DNA of 64,000 nt, from the NCBI GenBank assembly GCA_020161145.1, contig JAIUPQ010000007.1, positions 1 through 64,000 of the forward strand, in the 5' to 3' direction. The stretch is from Pseudomonadota bacterium (GTDB lineage: Bacteria; Pseudomonadota; Gammaproteobacteria; Burkholderiales; Burkholderiaceae_C). Below, piece by piece: positions 9,513 through 18,723 of this stretch. The position numbers were made by a program, and so were the translations under genes. The stretch's first letter is position 1. Every line of letters begins with the position of its first letter. Below the pieces are notes generated by a model. The model made no database searches, was not told where the DNA came from, and was given only the letters and a program-made list of their open reading frames with translations.

Positions 9513-9963
9513 GCTCGTCCTGCGCCAACAGCCGACGCAGCACCAGCGCCATTTCGCGCCGGCCATGCCCCACCAGGTAGTAGTCGCGGCGCTGCCCCAC
9601 GCGCTCAAAGCCATGCTGCAGGTACAGCCGCAGCGCCCGCTCGTTGCTCTGGCGCACCTCCAGCCAGACCGATTGCGCGTCGGCCAGCCGCGCCACGCCC
9701 AGCATGTGGCGCAACAACGCATGGCCGTGGCCCTTGCCCTGGTGCGCCGGGGCCACGGTGAGGTTGAGCAGGTGCACCTCGTCGAGCACCGGCATGACCA
9801 GGTAATAGCCGATCAGCTCCTCCTGCTCACGCACCAGCCAGGCGTCATAGCCCGCGGCCAGCGAATCGGCGAACTGGCCGCGCGTCCACGGGTGGGTGTA
9901 GGCACTCTGCTCGACGGCCACCACGGCGTCCAGATCGGCCGGGGTCATGGGCAGCCAGTTCAT
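9499..9963 (-). CDS. rimI: Ribosomal-protein-alanine N-acetyltransferase RimI
   Basis: A 154-residue GNAT acetyltransferase expected to acetylate the N-terminal alanine of ribosomal protein S18. The acetyl-CoA binding motif is seen as LTVAPAHQGKGHGHALL (Q/R-x-x-G-x-G/A pattern). It is followed by WLEVRQSNERALRLYLQHGF and RRDYY, all typical of RimI. The ATG overlaps the tsaB stop codon in an ATGA junction, which implies translational coupling. Close linkage to tsaB is the usual arrangement in proteobacteria and supports RimI over other GNAT paralogues. The substrate is inferred from family and context. Confidence 0.92.
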   Translation of the reverse strand: MNWLPMTPADLDAVVAVEQSAYTHPWTRGQFADSLAAGYDAWLVREQEELIGYYLVMPVLDEVHLLNLTVAPAHQGKGHGHALLRHMLGVARLADAQSVWLEVRQSNERALRLYLQHGFERVGQRRDYYLVGHGRREMALVLRRLLAQDERALD

Positions 9964-10622
9964 GCACACCCCCGCTCGGCCGTGGTCAACGCCACTTTGT
10001 CGCGCACATAGACCGGCAGCGCCGCCTCGGCGGCCTGAGCCTGGCCGGCCAGCCAGCCCGCGCGGGCCAGGCGCCCCAACGCGGCGGCGCGGTCTTGCAA
10101 CGCGACCACGCCGTCCTGGCCCAGCAGCGGCAGGCCGGAGCCCGCCCACAACCAGCCCTCGGCCGGACGAGCCTGCAGATCGGCCACATCCCAGAGGCCA
10201 GGGGCCTCCTCGGTGTGCCAAGCCTCGTTTTGCCAGACGTAGCGGCCGGCGTAGAGCTGGCCCATGCGGGCATCCTGGGCCACCTGCACGCGAACGGCCG
10301 CCGGCTGCTGCGCGCGCGCATCGTCGGCCACCAGGGCCAGCGAGTCGATGCGCACCACCGGCAGCGCCGCACCCAGGGCCAGCCCCTGGGCCACCGCGAT
10401 GGCGGTGCGCAGGCCCGTAAACGCGCCGGGGCCCTGGCCCACGGCCAGCGCGTCCAGGTCATTCAGCGTCAGCCCATGCGCGGCCAGCAGCGCCAGCGCC
10501 TCGGGCACGATGCGCGCCGAGGCCGCAGCACCACCAGGCAGGTTGACGGGATGGATGGCCGCCGCCGTCACCAGCGCGATCGCCAGGTGTTCGGTGGCGC
10601 TGTCCAGCGCAAGCAGGTTCAT
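9960..10622 (-). CDS. tsaB: tRNA t6A biosynthesis protein TsaB
   Basis: A 220-residue ASKHA-fold protein. TsaB is the partner that, with TsaD and TsaE, transfers threonylcarbamoyl to A37 of ANN-decoding tRNAs. The N-terminal MNLLALDSAT and the signature GQGPGAFTGLRTAI are clear. The C-terminal half (PVYVRDKVALT) is also characteristic. It heads the tsaB-rimI-UDG set and is divergent from dacB across only 35 bases, so both promoters must overlap there. The pathway partner that makes the threonylcarbamoyl-AMP, tsaC, is also in this window at 14847-15833. Confidence 0.96.
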   Translation of the reverse strand: MNLLALDSATEHLAIALVTAAAIHPVNLPGGAAASARIVPEALALLAAHGLTLNDLDALAVGQGPGAFTGLRTAIAVAQGLALGAALPVVRIDSLALVADDARAQQPAAVRVQVAQDARMGQLYAGRYVWQNEAWHTEEAPGLWDVADLQARPAEGWLWAGSGLPLLGQDGVVALQDRAAALGRLARAGWLAGQAQAAEAALPVYVRDKVALTTAERGCA

Positions 10623-10657
10623 GGCTGGCAGTGTAGTGGCGTGCGATCATTTTCCCC

Positions 10658-12097
10658 ATGCGTCACATGCTCTTCGCGCTCGCCTTCGGCGGCCTTTGGT
10701 TGGGGGCCCATGCGGCCGACGACATGCCCCCGTCGGTGCGGGCTGCCTTGCGCGGCGCCAGCCTGCCGGCATCGGCGCTGGCGGTGTGGGTGCAGCCGGT
10801 GGACGCGCCCGACCCCAGGCTGGCGCTCAACGCCCGCGAGCCGCTGAACCCGGCCTCGGTGTTCAAGCTGGTCACCACGTATGCGGCGCTGGACCTGCTG
10901 GGCCCGGCCTACACCTGGCGCACGCCGGCGCTGGCCGGCGGGCCGCTGCAGGGCGGCGTGCTCAAAGGCCCGCTGGTGTTGCGGGGCACGGGCGACCCGA
11001 CGCTGGTGCCCGAGCGGCTGTGGCTGTGGCTGCGGCGCGTGCAGGCGCTGGGGGTGCGCGACGTCGCAGGTGACATCGTGCTCGACCGCTCGGCCTTCAC
11101 GCTGGAGCCCGGCAGCGCGGCCGACTTCGATGGCGACGCCACGCGCCCCTACAACGTGCGCCCCGATGCGCTGCTGCTGAACTACCAGGCGGTGACCTAC
11201 ACCTTCACGCCCGATGGCGGGCGCAAGCAGGCCGTGGTGGTGGCCGAACCGACCCTGGCCGGCGTGCGGGTGGATGCCAGCGTGCCGCTGTCTGCGGCGC
11301 CTTGCGGCGACTGGCGGACGGCGTTGCAGGCGCAACTGGACGATCCCGACCGCGTGCGCTTTGCCGGCAGCTACCCGGCGGCCTGCGGCGAGCGCAGCTG
11401 GCCCACGGCCTATGCGGCACCCGAGCGCTATGCGGCGCGGCTGGTGGCCCAGATGTGGCGCGAACTGGGCGGCACGCTGCGCGGCGAGGTGCGCAGCGCC
11501 GCCGCGCCCGCCCCTGATGACGCGCCCCTGACCTGGCTGGCCGACAGCGAGTCGCCGCCGCTGGCCGCCGTGGTGCGCGACATCAACAAGTTCAGCAACA
11601 ACGTGATGGCCGAGCAGCTGTTCCTGACGCTGGGCGCGCAGCAGCGGCCGCTGGCCGAGCCCGCCACCACCACCGCCCAGGCCCGCGAGACGCTGCGGCG
11701 CTGGCTGGCCAGCCGGCTGGCTGACGGCAATGGCGGGGTGGCCGGCGTGGTGGTGGACAACGGCTCGGGCCTCTCACGCACGGCCCGGCTGTCGGCCGCG
11801 CAGTTGGGGCGGCTGCTGATGCAGGCCTGGGCCAGCCCGGTGATGCCCGAGTTGATGGCCTCGCTGCCCGTCAGCGGCACCGACGGCACGCTGCGCCGCT
11901 CCAGCGCGCCGCTGGGCCGCGCCCATTTGAAGACGGGCTCGCTGCGCGATGTGGCGGCCGTGGCCGGCTATGTGCTGGCCGACAGCGGCCGGCGCTACGT
12001 GGTGGTGGCGCTGGTCAACCACCCGCAGGCCGGCGCCGCCCGCCCCGCGTTTGACGCCCTGGTCAGCTGGGTGGCGCGCGACGCCCCGGCGCGATAA
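10658..12097 (+). CDS. dacB: D-alanyl-D-alanine carboxypeptidase/endopeptidase (PBP4)
   Basis: A 479-residue periplasmic penicillin-binding protein of peptidase family S13, which trims or cleaves peptidoglycan cross-bridges. It has a signal peptide ending near AHA-ADD. The three active-site motifs are in order: SVFK (Ser67-x-x-Lys70), SNN (Ser313) and KTG (Lys425-Thr-Gly). A large insert between the first two motifs is typical of PBP4 and separates it from the smaller DacA type. The gene ends three bases before the convergent ompW-like gene, with no room for a separate terminator between them. Confidence 0.95.
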   Translation: MRHMLFALAFGGLWLGAHAADDMPPSVRAALRGASLPASALAVWVQPVDAPDPRLALNAREPLNPASVFKLVTTYAALDLLGPAYTWRTPALAGGPLQGGVLKGPLVLRGTGDPTLVPERLWLWLRRVQALGVRDVAGDIVLDRSAFTLEPGSAADFDGDATRPYNVRPDALLLNYQAVTYTFTPDGGRKQAVVVAEPTLAGVRVDASVPLSAAPCGDWRTALQAQLDDPDRVRFAGSYPAACGERSWPTAYAAPERYAARLVAQMWRELGGTLRGEVRSAAAPAPDDAPLTWLADSESPPLAAVVRDINKFSNNVMAEQLFLTLGAQQRPLAEPATTTAQARETLRRWLASRLADGNGGVAGVVVDNGSGLSRTARLSAAQLGRLLMQAWASPVMPELMASLPVSGTDGTLRRSSAPLGRAHLKTGSLRDVAAVAGYVLADSGRRYVVVALVNHPQAGAARPAFDALVSWVARDAPAR

Positions 12098-12100
12098 GGG

Positions 12101-12766
12101 TCAGCGGAAGCGGTACCCCACCGCCAGGCCGAACGACAGTGGGTCGAGCTTGGTGGCGATGCTCTGGCCGGTGGACAGGTGGGTGGTGGTCTTGAGCGGG
12201 GTCTTGATCAACGAGGCATCGACGAACCAGTGGTCGTCGATCTTGACGTTGAGGCCCAGCTGGAACGACACGGCCCATTTGCTGTCCACCTCGGAGGTGG
12301 TGGGCGGGCCGCCCGGGTTGGTGGTGGCCGTCAGCGCGGCCGAACCCTCGGTGCCATAGAAGTAGGCATAGGTCACGCCCGCACCCACGTAGGGCCGGAA
12401 CATGTCATCGGGGCGGCCAAAGCGGTACTGCGCCAGCAAGGTGGGCGAAACCTGCTTGACCTTGCCGAGCTTGATGCCCTCAATGGCGCCGTCACCGACG
12501 ATGTCGTGCTTGTAAGGCAGGCCGCCGAAGAATTCGAACGACACGTTGTCCGTCCACATGTAGGCGGCGGTGAAGATCAGCGCCGTCTTGGCCTCGACGT
12601 CGATGCGCGTGTCCGGCAGCGCCGGCGGCGACAACTCGTCGCTGCTGACCTTGGGAGCAATCTGGTTGGCGCCGGCCTTGACCAGCCAGTCACCCGACGA
12701 CTGAGCCTGGGCGGTGCTGGCAGCCAACAGGGCGGCCAGGGCGATGAGCGAATAGGTGGTTTTCAT
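12101..12766 (-). CDS. OmpW family outer-membrane protein
   Basis: A 221-residue protein with a cleavable signal peptide (cut after AQA) and a small eight-stranded beta-barrel. OmpW hallmarks are GDWLVKAGANQIAP near the mature N-terminus, FEFFGGLPYKHDI, LLAQYRFG..D..RPYVGAGVTYAYF, and the ending GLAVGYRFR. OmpW-type porins pass small hydrophobic molecules across the outer membrane. It lies 24 bases downstream of the SGNH lipoprotein gene on the same strand, so it may be read from that transcript or from its own promoter inside the upstream gene. Confidence 0.9.
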   Translation of the reverse strand: MKTTYSLIALAALLAASTAQAQSSGDWLVKAGANQIAPKVSSDELSPPALPDTRIDVEAKTALIFTAAYMWTDNVSFEFFGGLPYKHDIVGDGAIEGIKLGKVKQVSPTLLAQYRFGRPDDMFRPYVGAGVTYAYFYGTEGSAALTATTNPGGPPTTSEVDSKWAVSFQLGLNVKIDDHWFVDASLIKTPLKTTTHLSTGQSIATKLDPLSFGLAVGYRFR

Positions 12767-12790
12767 GATGCGCGCAAGCCTCCGGAGTGA

Positions 12791-13888
12791 TTAGAGCCAG
12801 CCGCGCTGGGCCATGCCCACCGCCACCAGTTGGGCCAACAGCTGATGGGTGAAGGGCGTGGGGTGCACGCCGTCCGCATACTTGAAGTCGCCACCGGCGT
12901 TGTTGGCCGCGATCGTCACCAGGCTGCACAGCAGCGACGAGGTTTCGCCGCAGGCCGGGCGGGTCACGTCGGCGAGCGCATACCGCGCGGGGTTGGCGTT
13001 CTGGTCGCGGTCGATGGTGTAGGCATCGATGATGAGCACGCGCGCGTCGCTGCCCACGCCGCTGGCCACAGTGTTGTTGAAGGCCTGCACCAGGCCGGCC
13101 ACCACGGCCACCACGGCCGCATCCTGGCCAGCGTAGGCCGGCGTCTGCGACAGGTCAGGCAGGTTGACCACGATCACGCGCTGGGCGCCCTTGGCCAGGA
13201 TCTGATCCTTGATCAGCGCCACCAGTTCGGTGGCTGCGGCGGTCACGGCGGTGGTGGCGGCCGCCGCAGCGGTCGCGGGGTCACCGCCCGCCGCCACGGT
13301 GGCGCCAAAGATGGCCGTGTTGACGATGGAGTCGTTGCCGCCGGCCATCACGGCCACCAGCTCATCGCCGCCAAACGAGCCCCCATTGGCGGCCAGATGC
13401 CCGGCCACCTGGCTGGCCAGCGGCCGGGTCAACGCGCCGATGGCGTTGCCATAGGAGGTCGAGTCGGCCGGGTTGAACAGCAGCGCATTGCCCGGGCCCA
13501 CCGGGTTGGTCACGCGCGCACCGCCCTGGGCGTAGGCGTAGCAGCCGCTGTGGTTGGTGGCCGGAACGGGCGGAAAGCCCACCACGGCCTGGATGGCGTT
13601 GAGGCCGGTCTGCGCGGCGCAGGGCGCACCCAACCCCAGCGTCTGCGACAACCGCTCGACCCAGATGCGGTCGTCGCCGCCGTTGACGGTGAACTTGCCG
13701 CCACCGGCCGCGGCCACGCCGCTGACCTTGTAGCTGCCCACGTCGGAGAGGCTGTCGCCGAACGACACCAGGCGGCTGTAAGCCACCTTGGGGTTCTGGT
13801 TGCCGGCGTCTTCGCCGCCGCCACAGGCGGCCAGCACAGCCGCAGCCAGCAGGCCCAGGCTGCGAATCAGAACCTTGCGCGTCATCAT
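12791..13888 (-). CDS. SGNH/GDSL hydrolase lipoprotein, catalytically intact
   Basis: A 365-residue predicted lipoprotein esterase. The start is the first of two adjacent ATGs, about eight bases after GGGGAG. The signal peptide has a lipobox (VLAAC, then GGG). Block I is VSFGDSLSDVG with the nucleophile Ser46, block III is GGND, and block V is DGVHPTPFTHQ with the catalytic Asp-x-x-His. All three blocks are complete. The protein resembles secreted GDSL esterases of betaproteobacteria; the ester substrate cannot be read from the sequence. It starts 13 bases after the stop of a related SGNH lipoprotein gene, so the two form an operon. Confidence 0.9.
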   Translation of the reverse strand: MMTRKVLIRSLGLLAAAVLAACGGGEDAGNQNPKVAYSRLVSFGDSLSDVGSYKVSGVAAAGGGKFTVNGGDDRIWVERLSQTLGLGAPCAAQTGLNAIQAVVGFPPVPATNHSGCYAYAQGGARVTNPVGPGNALLFNPADSTSYGNAIGALTRPLASQVAGHLAANGGSFGGDELVAVMAGGNDSIVNTAIFGATVAAGGDPATAAAAATTAVTAAATELVALIKDQILAKGAQRVIVVNLPDLSQTPAYAGQDAAVVAVVAGLVQAFNNTVASGVGSDARVLIIDAYTIDRDQNANPARYALADVTRPACGETSSLLCSLVTIAANNAGGDFKYADGVHPTPFTHQLLAQLVAVGMAQRGWL

Positions 13889-13901
13889 GCTGAAACTCCC
13901 C

Positions 13902-14846
13902 TCAGAATGGGTTGGTGCGGGTGCGCGAGACGGCTTGCAGGCCAAACTGCGCATGGAAGGTGGAAGCGGGTCGCAGTGTATCGGCCCACAAATAGGTCGG
14001 GGCACTGGTGACGCCGGTAATCAACGTCAATGGTGTGCAATCTGGCAGCGCCGTCGCGCACACGGCGTCGGTGACGTTGACCAGCGCGAAGGCCGAGGGC
14101 GCGCGCACCATACCGCGGACCAGGTCATCGCCCAGCAACAGCCCCAGCTTGCTGCCGTCGTTGATGAGTTCGGTGCGCATGGCGGTGTTGAAGGCCGTCA
14201 CCAGCCGCCCCAGCAGGGCGACCCGGTCGGTGTCGGTATGGGCCAGCTTCTCGGCTGCGGCCCAGGGCGTGAGGCTGATGTCGGGCATGGTGGCGATGAG
14301 CACCCGCGAGCCGCCTGCGGCCAGGGCGTTGACCTGCGCGGCCAGCGTGCGCCCGCGCGCCTCCAGCGCGGCCGTGATGACGGCCTCAGACTGGGTGGGG
14401 TAGGTGGCGTACAGCTCCATCACGTCGTGGCCGCCCACCAGCACGGTGACCAGGTCGGTGCTGCCCAGCGGCGCCGAGCCGGCATTGAGCGCCGTCACCT
14501 GGGCCTGCACGTCGGCCACCTTGGCGCCCACGGTGGCCTGGGTCTGAGCCGTGGTGGTGGTCAGGTTGTCGGGGTTGCACTGGGTGTAGACCTTGCCATA
14601 GCTGGTGGCCAGGGCCTGGATCCACAGCGGGTATTGCTTGCAGTCCAGGGCGACGGTGGCGCTGGCGAAGTTGACGCTGTATTTCTTGGCATCGGCGGTG
14701 AACACGCTGAGCTCGTCACCAAAGTTGACGATGCGCGCGGGCTGAAAAGCGCGGTATTGGTCGTTGCCCCCGCCGCCACAGGCGGCGACGAGCAGCGTGG
14801 CCGCGGCGGCGGCAAGCAGGCGTTTGGAAACAGTGAACATGGGCAA
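13902..14846 (-). CDS. SGNH-hydrolase-like lipoprotein lacking catalytic residues
   Basis: A 312-314 residue paralogue of the neighbouring SGNH esterase. The start is either a TTG at 14846, with GGAG at good spacing, or the ATG at 14840. A signal peptide with lipobox LVAAC precedes GGGG. Numbering from the ATG, block I reads VNFGDELSVF, so Glu43 replaces the nucleophilic Ser. Block III reads GGHD instead of GGND (His138). Block V reads DTLRP instead of DxxHP (Arg290). The fold blocks are recognisable, but none of these three conserved active-site positions is kept. The reading frame is intact, so it is either a pseudoenzyme that still binds something, or a partner of the active copy downstream. 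Confidence 0.82.
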   Translation of the reverse strand: MPMFTVSKRLLAAAAATLLVAACGGGGNDQYRAFQPARIVNFGDELSVFTADAKKYSVNFASATVALDCKQYPLWIQALATSYGKVYTQCNPDNLTTTTAQTQATVGAKVADVQAQVTALNAGSAPLGSTDLVTVLVGGHDVMELYATYPTQSEAVITAALEARGRTLAAQVNALAAGGSRVLIATMPDISLTPWAAAEKLAHTDTDRVALLGRLVTAFNTAMRTELINDGSKLGLLLGDDLVRGMVRAPSAFALVNVTDAVCATALPDCTPLTLITGVTSAPTYLWADTLRPASTFHAQFGLQAVSRTRTNPF

Positions 14847-15833
14847 TCAGGACTCCAGGAAAGGGCTGGCGGCGCGGCGCAGACGATCGCGCACGCCGTC
14901 CCAGGCGGGCTGTGCGGGCGGGACCTCGACCCAGATCTGGTCGACACCTTGCCCATCCAGCGCCCGCAGCGCGGCAAACAGCGCCCGGGCCGCCGCGTCG
15001 GCATCGACAGGCATGGGTTGGATGTGCCAGCCCGGCGTCACCGCCAACTCGGTGCGGCAATATACCGCCACGCCCGGTTGTGCCGGCCCACCCAGGGCCT
15101 GCGCCAGGGCGGCAGTGGTCAGCAGATGCAACCGCGCGCGCGGCGCGTAGTGGGAAGCCAGGGTGCCCGGCGCCTTGGTGGCCCCCGGGCCGGCGGCCGC
15201 CAGCGGCTGCCCCAGTGCGGCGGCCAGCGCCGCCGCCCCCAGCTGGCCAGGCCGCAGCAGCGCGGGCTGCGCCCCGCTGCAATCGACGATGGCGGACTCG
15301 ATGCCCACGTCGCTGGGGCCGCCGTCCAGCACCACCAGGGCGCCACTGGCCACCTCGGCAGGGAATTCATGGCGCACGTGGGCGGCCGTGGTGGGGCTGA
15401 TGCGGCCGAAGCGGTTGGCGCTGGGCGCGGCCACGCCGGGCACGCCCAGCCGCGCCGCAGCGGCCAGCAGCGCCTGGGCCATGGGGTGAGCCGGGCAGCG
15501 CAGGCCCACGGTGGGCAAGCCACCGGCTGCCGCCTGGGCCACGCCGGCGCGGCGCGGCACGATGACGGTCAACGGCCCTGGCCAGAAGGCCGCCGCCAGC
15601 CGCTGTGCGGCGTCCGGCCAGGTGGCGGCAAAGGCCTGCGCGGCGCGGGCGTCGGTGACGTGCACGATCAGCGGGTGATCGGGCGGCCGGCCCTTGGCGT
15701 CAAAAATGCGGGCACAGGCGGCGTCGTCGTCGGCGCGCGCGGCCAGGCCATAGACGGTTTCGGTGGGCAGGGCCACCAGGCCACCGGCCGCCAGATGGCG
15801 GGCAGCAGCGGCCAGGGCCTCGGCGCCACCCAT
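14847..15833 (-). CDS. tsaC: L-threonylcarbamoyladenylate synthase (Sua5 type)
   Basis: A 328-residue enzyme that makes threonylcarbamoyl-AMP from threonine, bicarbonate and ATP, the first step of tRNA t6A modification. The YrdC core shows LPTETVYGLAARADD, KGRPPDHPLIVHV, FWPGPLTVIVPR, PSANRFGRISPT and DGGPSDVGIESAIVDCS. The C-terminal region (APGTLASHYAPRARL through about residue 320) is the Sua5 extension, so this is the long form rather than the short E. coli TsaC. The ATG overlaps the purK stop as TGATG, indicating coupled translation. Confidence 0.95.
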   Translation of the reverse strand: MGGAEALAAAARHLAAGGLVALPTETVYGLAARADDDAACARIFDAKGRPPDHPLIVHVTDARAAQAFAATWPDAAQRLAAAFWPGPLTVIVPRRAGVAQAAAGGLPTVGLRCPAHPMAQALLAAAARLGVPGVAAPSANRFGRISPTTAAHVRHEFPAEVASGALVVLDGGPSDVGIESAIVDCSGAQPALLRPGQLGAAALAAALGQPLAAAGPGATKAPGTLASHYAPRARLHLLTTAALAQALGGPAQPGVAVYCRTELAVTPGWHIQPMPVDADAAARALFAALRALDGQGVDQIWVEVPPAQPAWDGVRDRLRRAASPFLES

Positions 15834-16984
15834 CACCAGGGCGCCAGCCCCAGCCGCTGCGCGGCCAGGCGCGCGGTGGCCTCGGCGTCGGCCGCCGTGG
15901 CGGCCGTCACGGTCAGATGGCCCATCTTGCGCCCGGCCCGGGGCTCGGTCTTGCCATAGAGGTGCAGGTGCACGCCCGGCAAGGCCAGCACGCCCGCCCA
16001 GTCGGGTTCGCCGTCCTGCCACAGCTCGCCCAGCAGGTTGAGCATGACGGCCGGCGAATGCTGGCGCGGCGGGCTCAGCGGCAGGCCGGCCAGCGCGCGC
16101 ACCTGCAACTCGAACTGCGAGACGTCGCAGGCGTCGATGGTGTGGTGGCCCGAGTTGTGCGGACGCGGGGCCATTTCGTTGGCCAGCAACTGGCCGTCGG
16201 CAACGAAAAACTCCACACACAGCACGCCCACGTAGTCCATGGCGGCAGCCAGCGTGCGAGCCCGCTGCTGGGCCTCGTCCAGCAAGGCCTCGCTCACGCC
16301 CCAGGCGGGCGCCCAGGTCACGGCCAGAATGCCGTCGCGGTGCAGGTTGCGCTGCGGCACAAAGTGCACCAGTTGGCCGTCGGCGCCGCGCGCGACGATG
16401 ACGCTGAGCTCGGCTTGCAGGGGCAGCAGCTGCTCAAGCACACAGGGCACCTGGCCCAACCGCGCCCAGGCGGTAGCCAGCTCGGCCCGCGTGGTCACAC
16501 GGGCCTGGCCTTTGCCGTCATAGCCCATGCGGGCCGTCTTGAGGATGCCGGGCAGCAAGGTGTCGGCCACCCCGGCGAGACTGGCCGCATCGGTGATCAG
16601 GGCGTGCGGGGCACAGGGCACACCGGCACGCTGGAAGTGGGCCTTCTCGGCGGCCCGGTCCTGGCAGATGGCCACGGCGGCGGCGGCCGGGGCCACGGTG
16701 CGGCTGGCCGCCAGCGTCTGCAGCGCGGCGGCGGGCACGTTCTCGAACTCGGTGGTCACCGCATCCGCGCGGGCCGCCAGTTCACTCAAGCCCTGCGGGT
16801 CGAGGTAGTCGCAGGCCAGATGGTGGTGGGCCACCCAGCCAGCCGGACTGCTGGCGTCCGGATCGAGCACCAGGCAGGTGTAGCCCAGGGTCTGGGCGGC
16901 CTGGACGAACATGCGGCCCAACTGGCCGCCGCCCAGCACACCCAGCGTGGCGCCTGGCCGCAGGGGCGCGCGCTCAGGCTTCAT
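15833..16984 (-). CDS. purK: 5-(carboxyamino)imidazole ribonucleotide synthase
   Basis: A 383-residue ATP-grasp enzyme that converts AIR, bicarbonate and ATP to N5-CAIR in purine synthesis. Visible motifs are the N-terminal [17 protein letters not shown], the ATP-grasp segment [14 protein letters not shown], and [17 protein letters not shown] with QFELQVRA, all typical of PurK. The chosen ATG overlaps the 3' end of purE by 11 bases. The product N5-CAIR is the substrate of PurE, encoded just upstream, so the pair works in sequence. Confidence 0.97.
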   Translation of the reverse strand: MKPERAPLRPGATLGVLGGGQLGRMFVQAAQTLGYTCLVLDPDASSPAGWVAHHHLACDYLDPQGLSELAARADAVTTEFENVPAAALQTLAASRTVAPAAAAVAICQDRAAEKAHFQRAGVPCAPHALITDAASLAGVADTLLPGILKTARMGYDGKGQARVTTRAELATAWARLGQVPCVLEQLLPLQAELSVIVARGADGQLVHFVPQRNLHRDGILAVTWAPAWGVSEALLDEAQQRARTLAAAMDYVGVLCVEFFVADGQLLANEMAPRPHNSGHHTIDACDVSQFELQVRALAGLPLSPPRQHSPAVMLNLLGELWQDGEPDWAGVLALPGVHLHLYGKTEPRAGRKMGHLTVTAATAADAEATARLAAQRLGLAPW

Positions 16985-17495
16985 CGCCGACCTGCATGGC
17001 GCGCGCGGCGGCCGTTTGCTCGGCCCGAAATGCCTCCAGCCGGGCGAGCAGCCCGGCGTCCTGCCCAGCCAGCATGGCCACGGCGAACAGCGCGGCGTTG
17101 GCCGCCCCGGCCTGGCCGATGGCAAACGTGGCCACCGGAATGCCTTTGGGCATCTGCACGATGGAGTGCAGCGAGTCCACGCCCTGCAGGTGGCGGCTGG
17201 CCACCGGCACGCCCAGCACCGGCACGGTGGTTTTGGCGGCCAGCATGCCCGGCAGGTGGGCCGCGCCGCCCGCCCCGGCGATGATGGCGGCAAGGCCACG
17301 GCCACGTGCGGCCTCGGCGTAGGCAAACAAGTCGTCGGGCATCCGGTGGGCCGAGACCACCCGCGCCTCGTGGGGGATGGCGAACTGGGCGAGAATCTCG
17401 GTCGCAGCCCGCATGGTGTCCCAGTCGCTGGACGAGCCCATGACGACCCCGATCACGGGGGATACAGCGGGCGGTGCACTCATCTTCTTGCTCAC
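16974..17495 (-). CDS. purE: 5-(carboxyamino)imidazole ribonucleotide mutase
   Basis: A 173-residue class I PurE that moves the carboxyl group of N5-CAIR to give [14 protein letters not shown] binds phosphate, [13 protein letters not shown] carries the active-site His, and [17 protein letters not shown] and [25 protein letters not shown] follow, as in the octameric enzyme. The call uses a GTG start (MSKK); an ATG twelve bases downstream (MSAPP) is equally possible because neither has a strong ribosome-binding site. It is divergent from the thioredoxin-TPR gene across 41 bases. Confidence 0.96.
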   Translation of the reverse strand: MSKKMSAPPAVSPVIGVVMGSSSDWDTMRAATEILAQFAIPHEARVVSAHRMPDDLFAYAEAARGRGLAAIIAGAGGAAHLPGMLAAKTTVPVLGVPVASRHLQGVDSLHSIVQMPKGIPVATFAIGQAGAANAALFAVAMLAGQDAGLLARLEAFRAEQTAAARAMQVGDEA

Positions 17496-17536
17496 GCGGA
17501 TAAAAGCGCAGATTTTAGGCTGCGCGCCCCTACGCC

Positions 17537-18475
17537 ATGATCGACATCACCATCGAGAACTTTGAAGCCGAGCTGATCCAGGCCTCCGTGGCCCAGCCGG
17601 TGTTGCTGGACATCTGGGCGCCCTGGTGCGGCCCGTGCAAATCGCTGGGGCCCATTCTGGAAAAGCTGGAGGTCGCCTATGGCGGCCGCTTCAAGCTGGC
17701 CAAGCTCAACAGCGACGAACAACCCGAGATTTCGGGCCAGCTCAGCCAGGCCTTTGGCGTGCGCTCGATTCCGTTTTGCGTGATGTTCGTGGGCGGCGCT
17801 CCGGTGGATGGCTTTGTGGGCGCCCTGCCCGAGAGCCAGGTGCGTGAGTTTCTGGACAAGCACGTGCCCAGTGAGGATGCACTGGAAGCGCAGGAGGGCG
17901 TGGCCGAGGCCGAGGCCTTGCTGGACGCTGGCGGCAGCCCCGAAGAGGCGCTGGCACGGTTGTATGCGGCGCTGGAGACCGACCCGGCCAACCTCGCGGC
18001 ACGGCTGGATGCCGCGCGCATCGAGTTGATGGACGGCCAGGCGGACGCGGCCCGTGCCCTGTTGGCGCCGGTGGCGGCCGAGGCCATCGTCAACGTTCGC
18101 GTTGCGGCCTTTCAGCAGTGGCTGACGGCCGTTGAGGCCGGCCTGCAGGACGAAGCGAAGTTGCGCGCGGCCATTGCCGCCAACCGGCGCGACTTCGACG
18201 CGCGGCTGGCGCTGGCGCGCCAGTTGATGGCCCAGGGCAACTGGCCCACCGCCATGGACGAGCTGCTGGAAATCATCATGCGCGACAAGGCCTGGGGCGA
18301 CGAGGCGCCGCGCAAACTCTACGTGGCCATGCTGGAGCTGATGACCAAGCCGGCCGCACCCGTGGCCGAAGCGGCCAAGACCGGCGCGCTGGAGCTGACC
18401 GGCAAGGCCGCCGTGACCCCCGCCGATCCGCTGCTGGATCAGTACCGGCGCAAGCTCAGCATGGCGCTGTTCTGA
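17537..18475 (+). CDS. Thioredoxin-TPR co-chaperone (YbbN/CnoX-like)
   Basis: A 312-residue cytoplasmic protein. The N-terminal thioredoxin domain (about 1-110) has an intact WCGPC (Cys31, Cys34) and the cis-proline segment RSIPFCVMF. The rest is helical TPR repeats ([38 protein letters not shown]) ending in [15 protein letters not shown], the usual YbbN C-terminus. E. coli YbbN has lost its redox Cys pair (SQHC), whereas this one keeps WCGPC as many non-enteric homologues do, so a real oxidoreductase role is plausible. It sits alone on the plus strand between purE and a repeat cluster. Confidence 0.92.
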   Translation: MIDITIENFEAELIQASVAQPVLLDIWAPWCGPCKSLGPILEKLEVAYGGRFKLAKLNSDEQPEISGQLSQAFGVRSIPFCVMFVGGAPVDGFVGALPESQVREFLDKHVPSEDALEAQEGVAEAEALLDAGGSPEEALARLYAALETDPANLAARLDAARIELMDGQADAARALLAPVAAEAIVNVRVAAFQQWLTAVEAGLQDEAKLRAAIAANRRDFDARLALARQLMAQGNWPTAMDELLEIIMRDKAWGDEAPRKLYVAMLELMTKPAAPVAEAAKTGALELTGKAAVTPADPLLDQYRRKLSMALF

Positions 18476-18480
18476 GCCCC

Positions 18481-18723
18481 CAAGAAAACGCCGGGCCGCC
18501 CCAAGTTCTCTTGACCCCCGCGGGGGGGCGGACTGGGCAAAGCCCGGGCCTGGGGGCATTCGCATGACAACGCCGGGCCGTCCCTAGTTTTCTTGTCCCT
18601 CTCGGAAGACCTGACGCGCAGCGGCAGGTTTGGGGGCGCGCTCAAGAAAACGAAGGGCCGCTCCCGAGTTTTCTTGACCCCCTCGGGGGGGCCTGACGCG
18701 CAGCGGCAGGTTTGGGGGCACCC
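18481..18723. repeat. Cluster of three intergenic palindromic repeat units
   Basis: The gap between ybbN-like and the TPR gene holds three diverged copies of one element, at about 18481-18567, 18568-18641 and 18643-18723. Copy 3 has perfect arms CAAGAAAACG... (18643-18652) and AGTTTTCTTG (18667-18676) around a GGGCCGC core. Copy 1 has the same arms with one mismatch, and copy 2 lacks most of its left arm. The right arm is followed by CCCC(T/G)CGGGGGGG or its relic. In copies 2 and 3 this is followed by CCTGACGCGCAGCGGCAGG-TTTGGGGGC. The pattern is REP/BIME-like; it may also terminate ybbN transcription. Confidence 0.85.

Noticed and set aside
9317-9580. Small plus-strand Arg/Ala/Pro-rich frame over the UDG linker
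   Set aside because: It is antisense to the Pro-Val linker and has no ribosome-binding site; its repeats merely reflect the hexamer run.
18541-18723. Possible CRISPR array from repeated units
   Set aside because: There are only three unequal units, the repeats are palindromic and diverged, spacing is not regular, and no cas gene is present.
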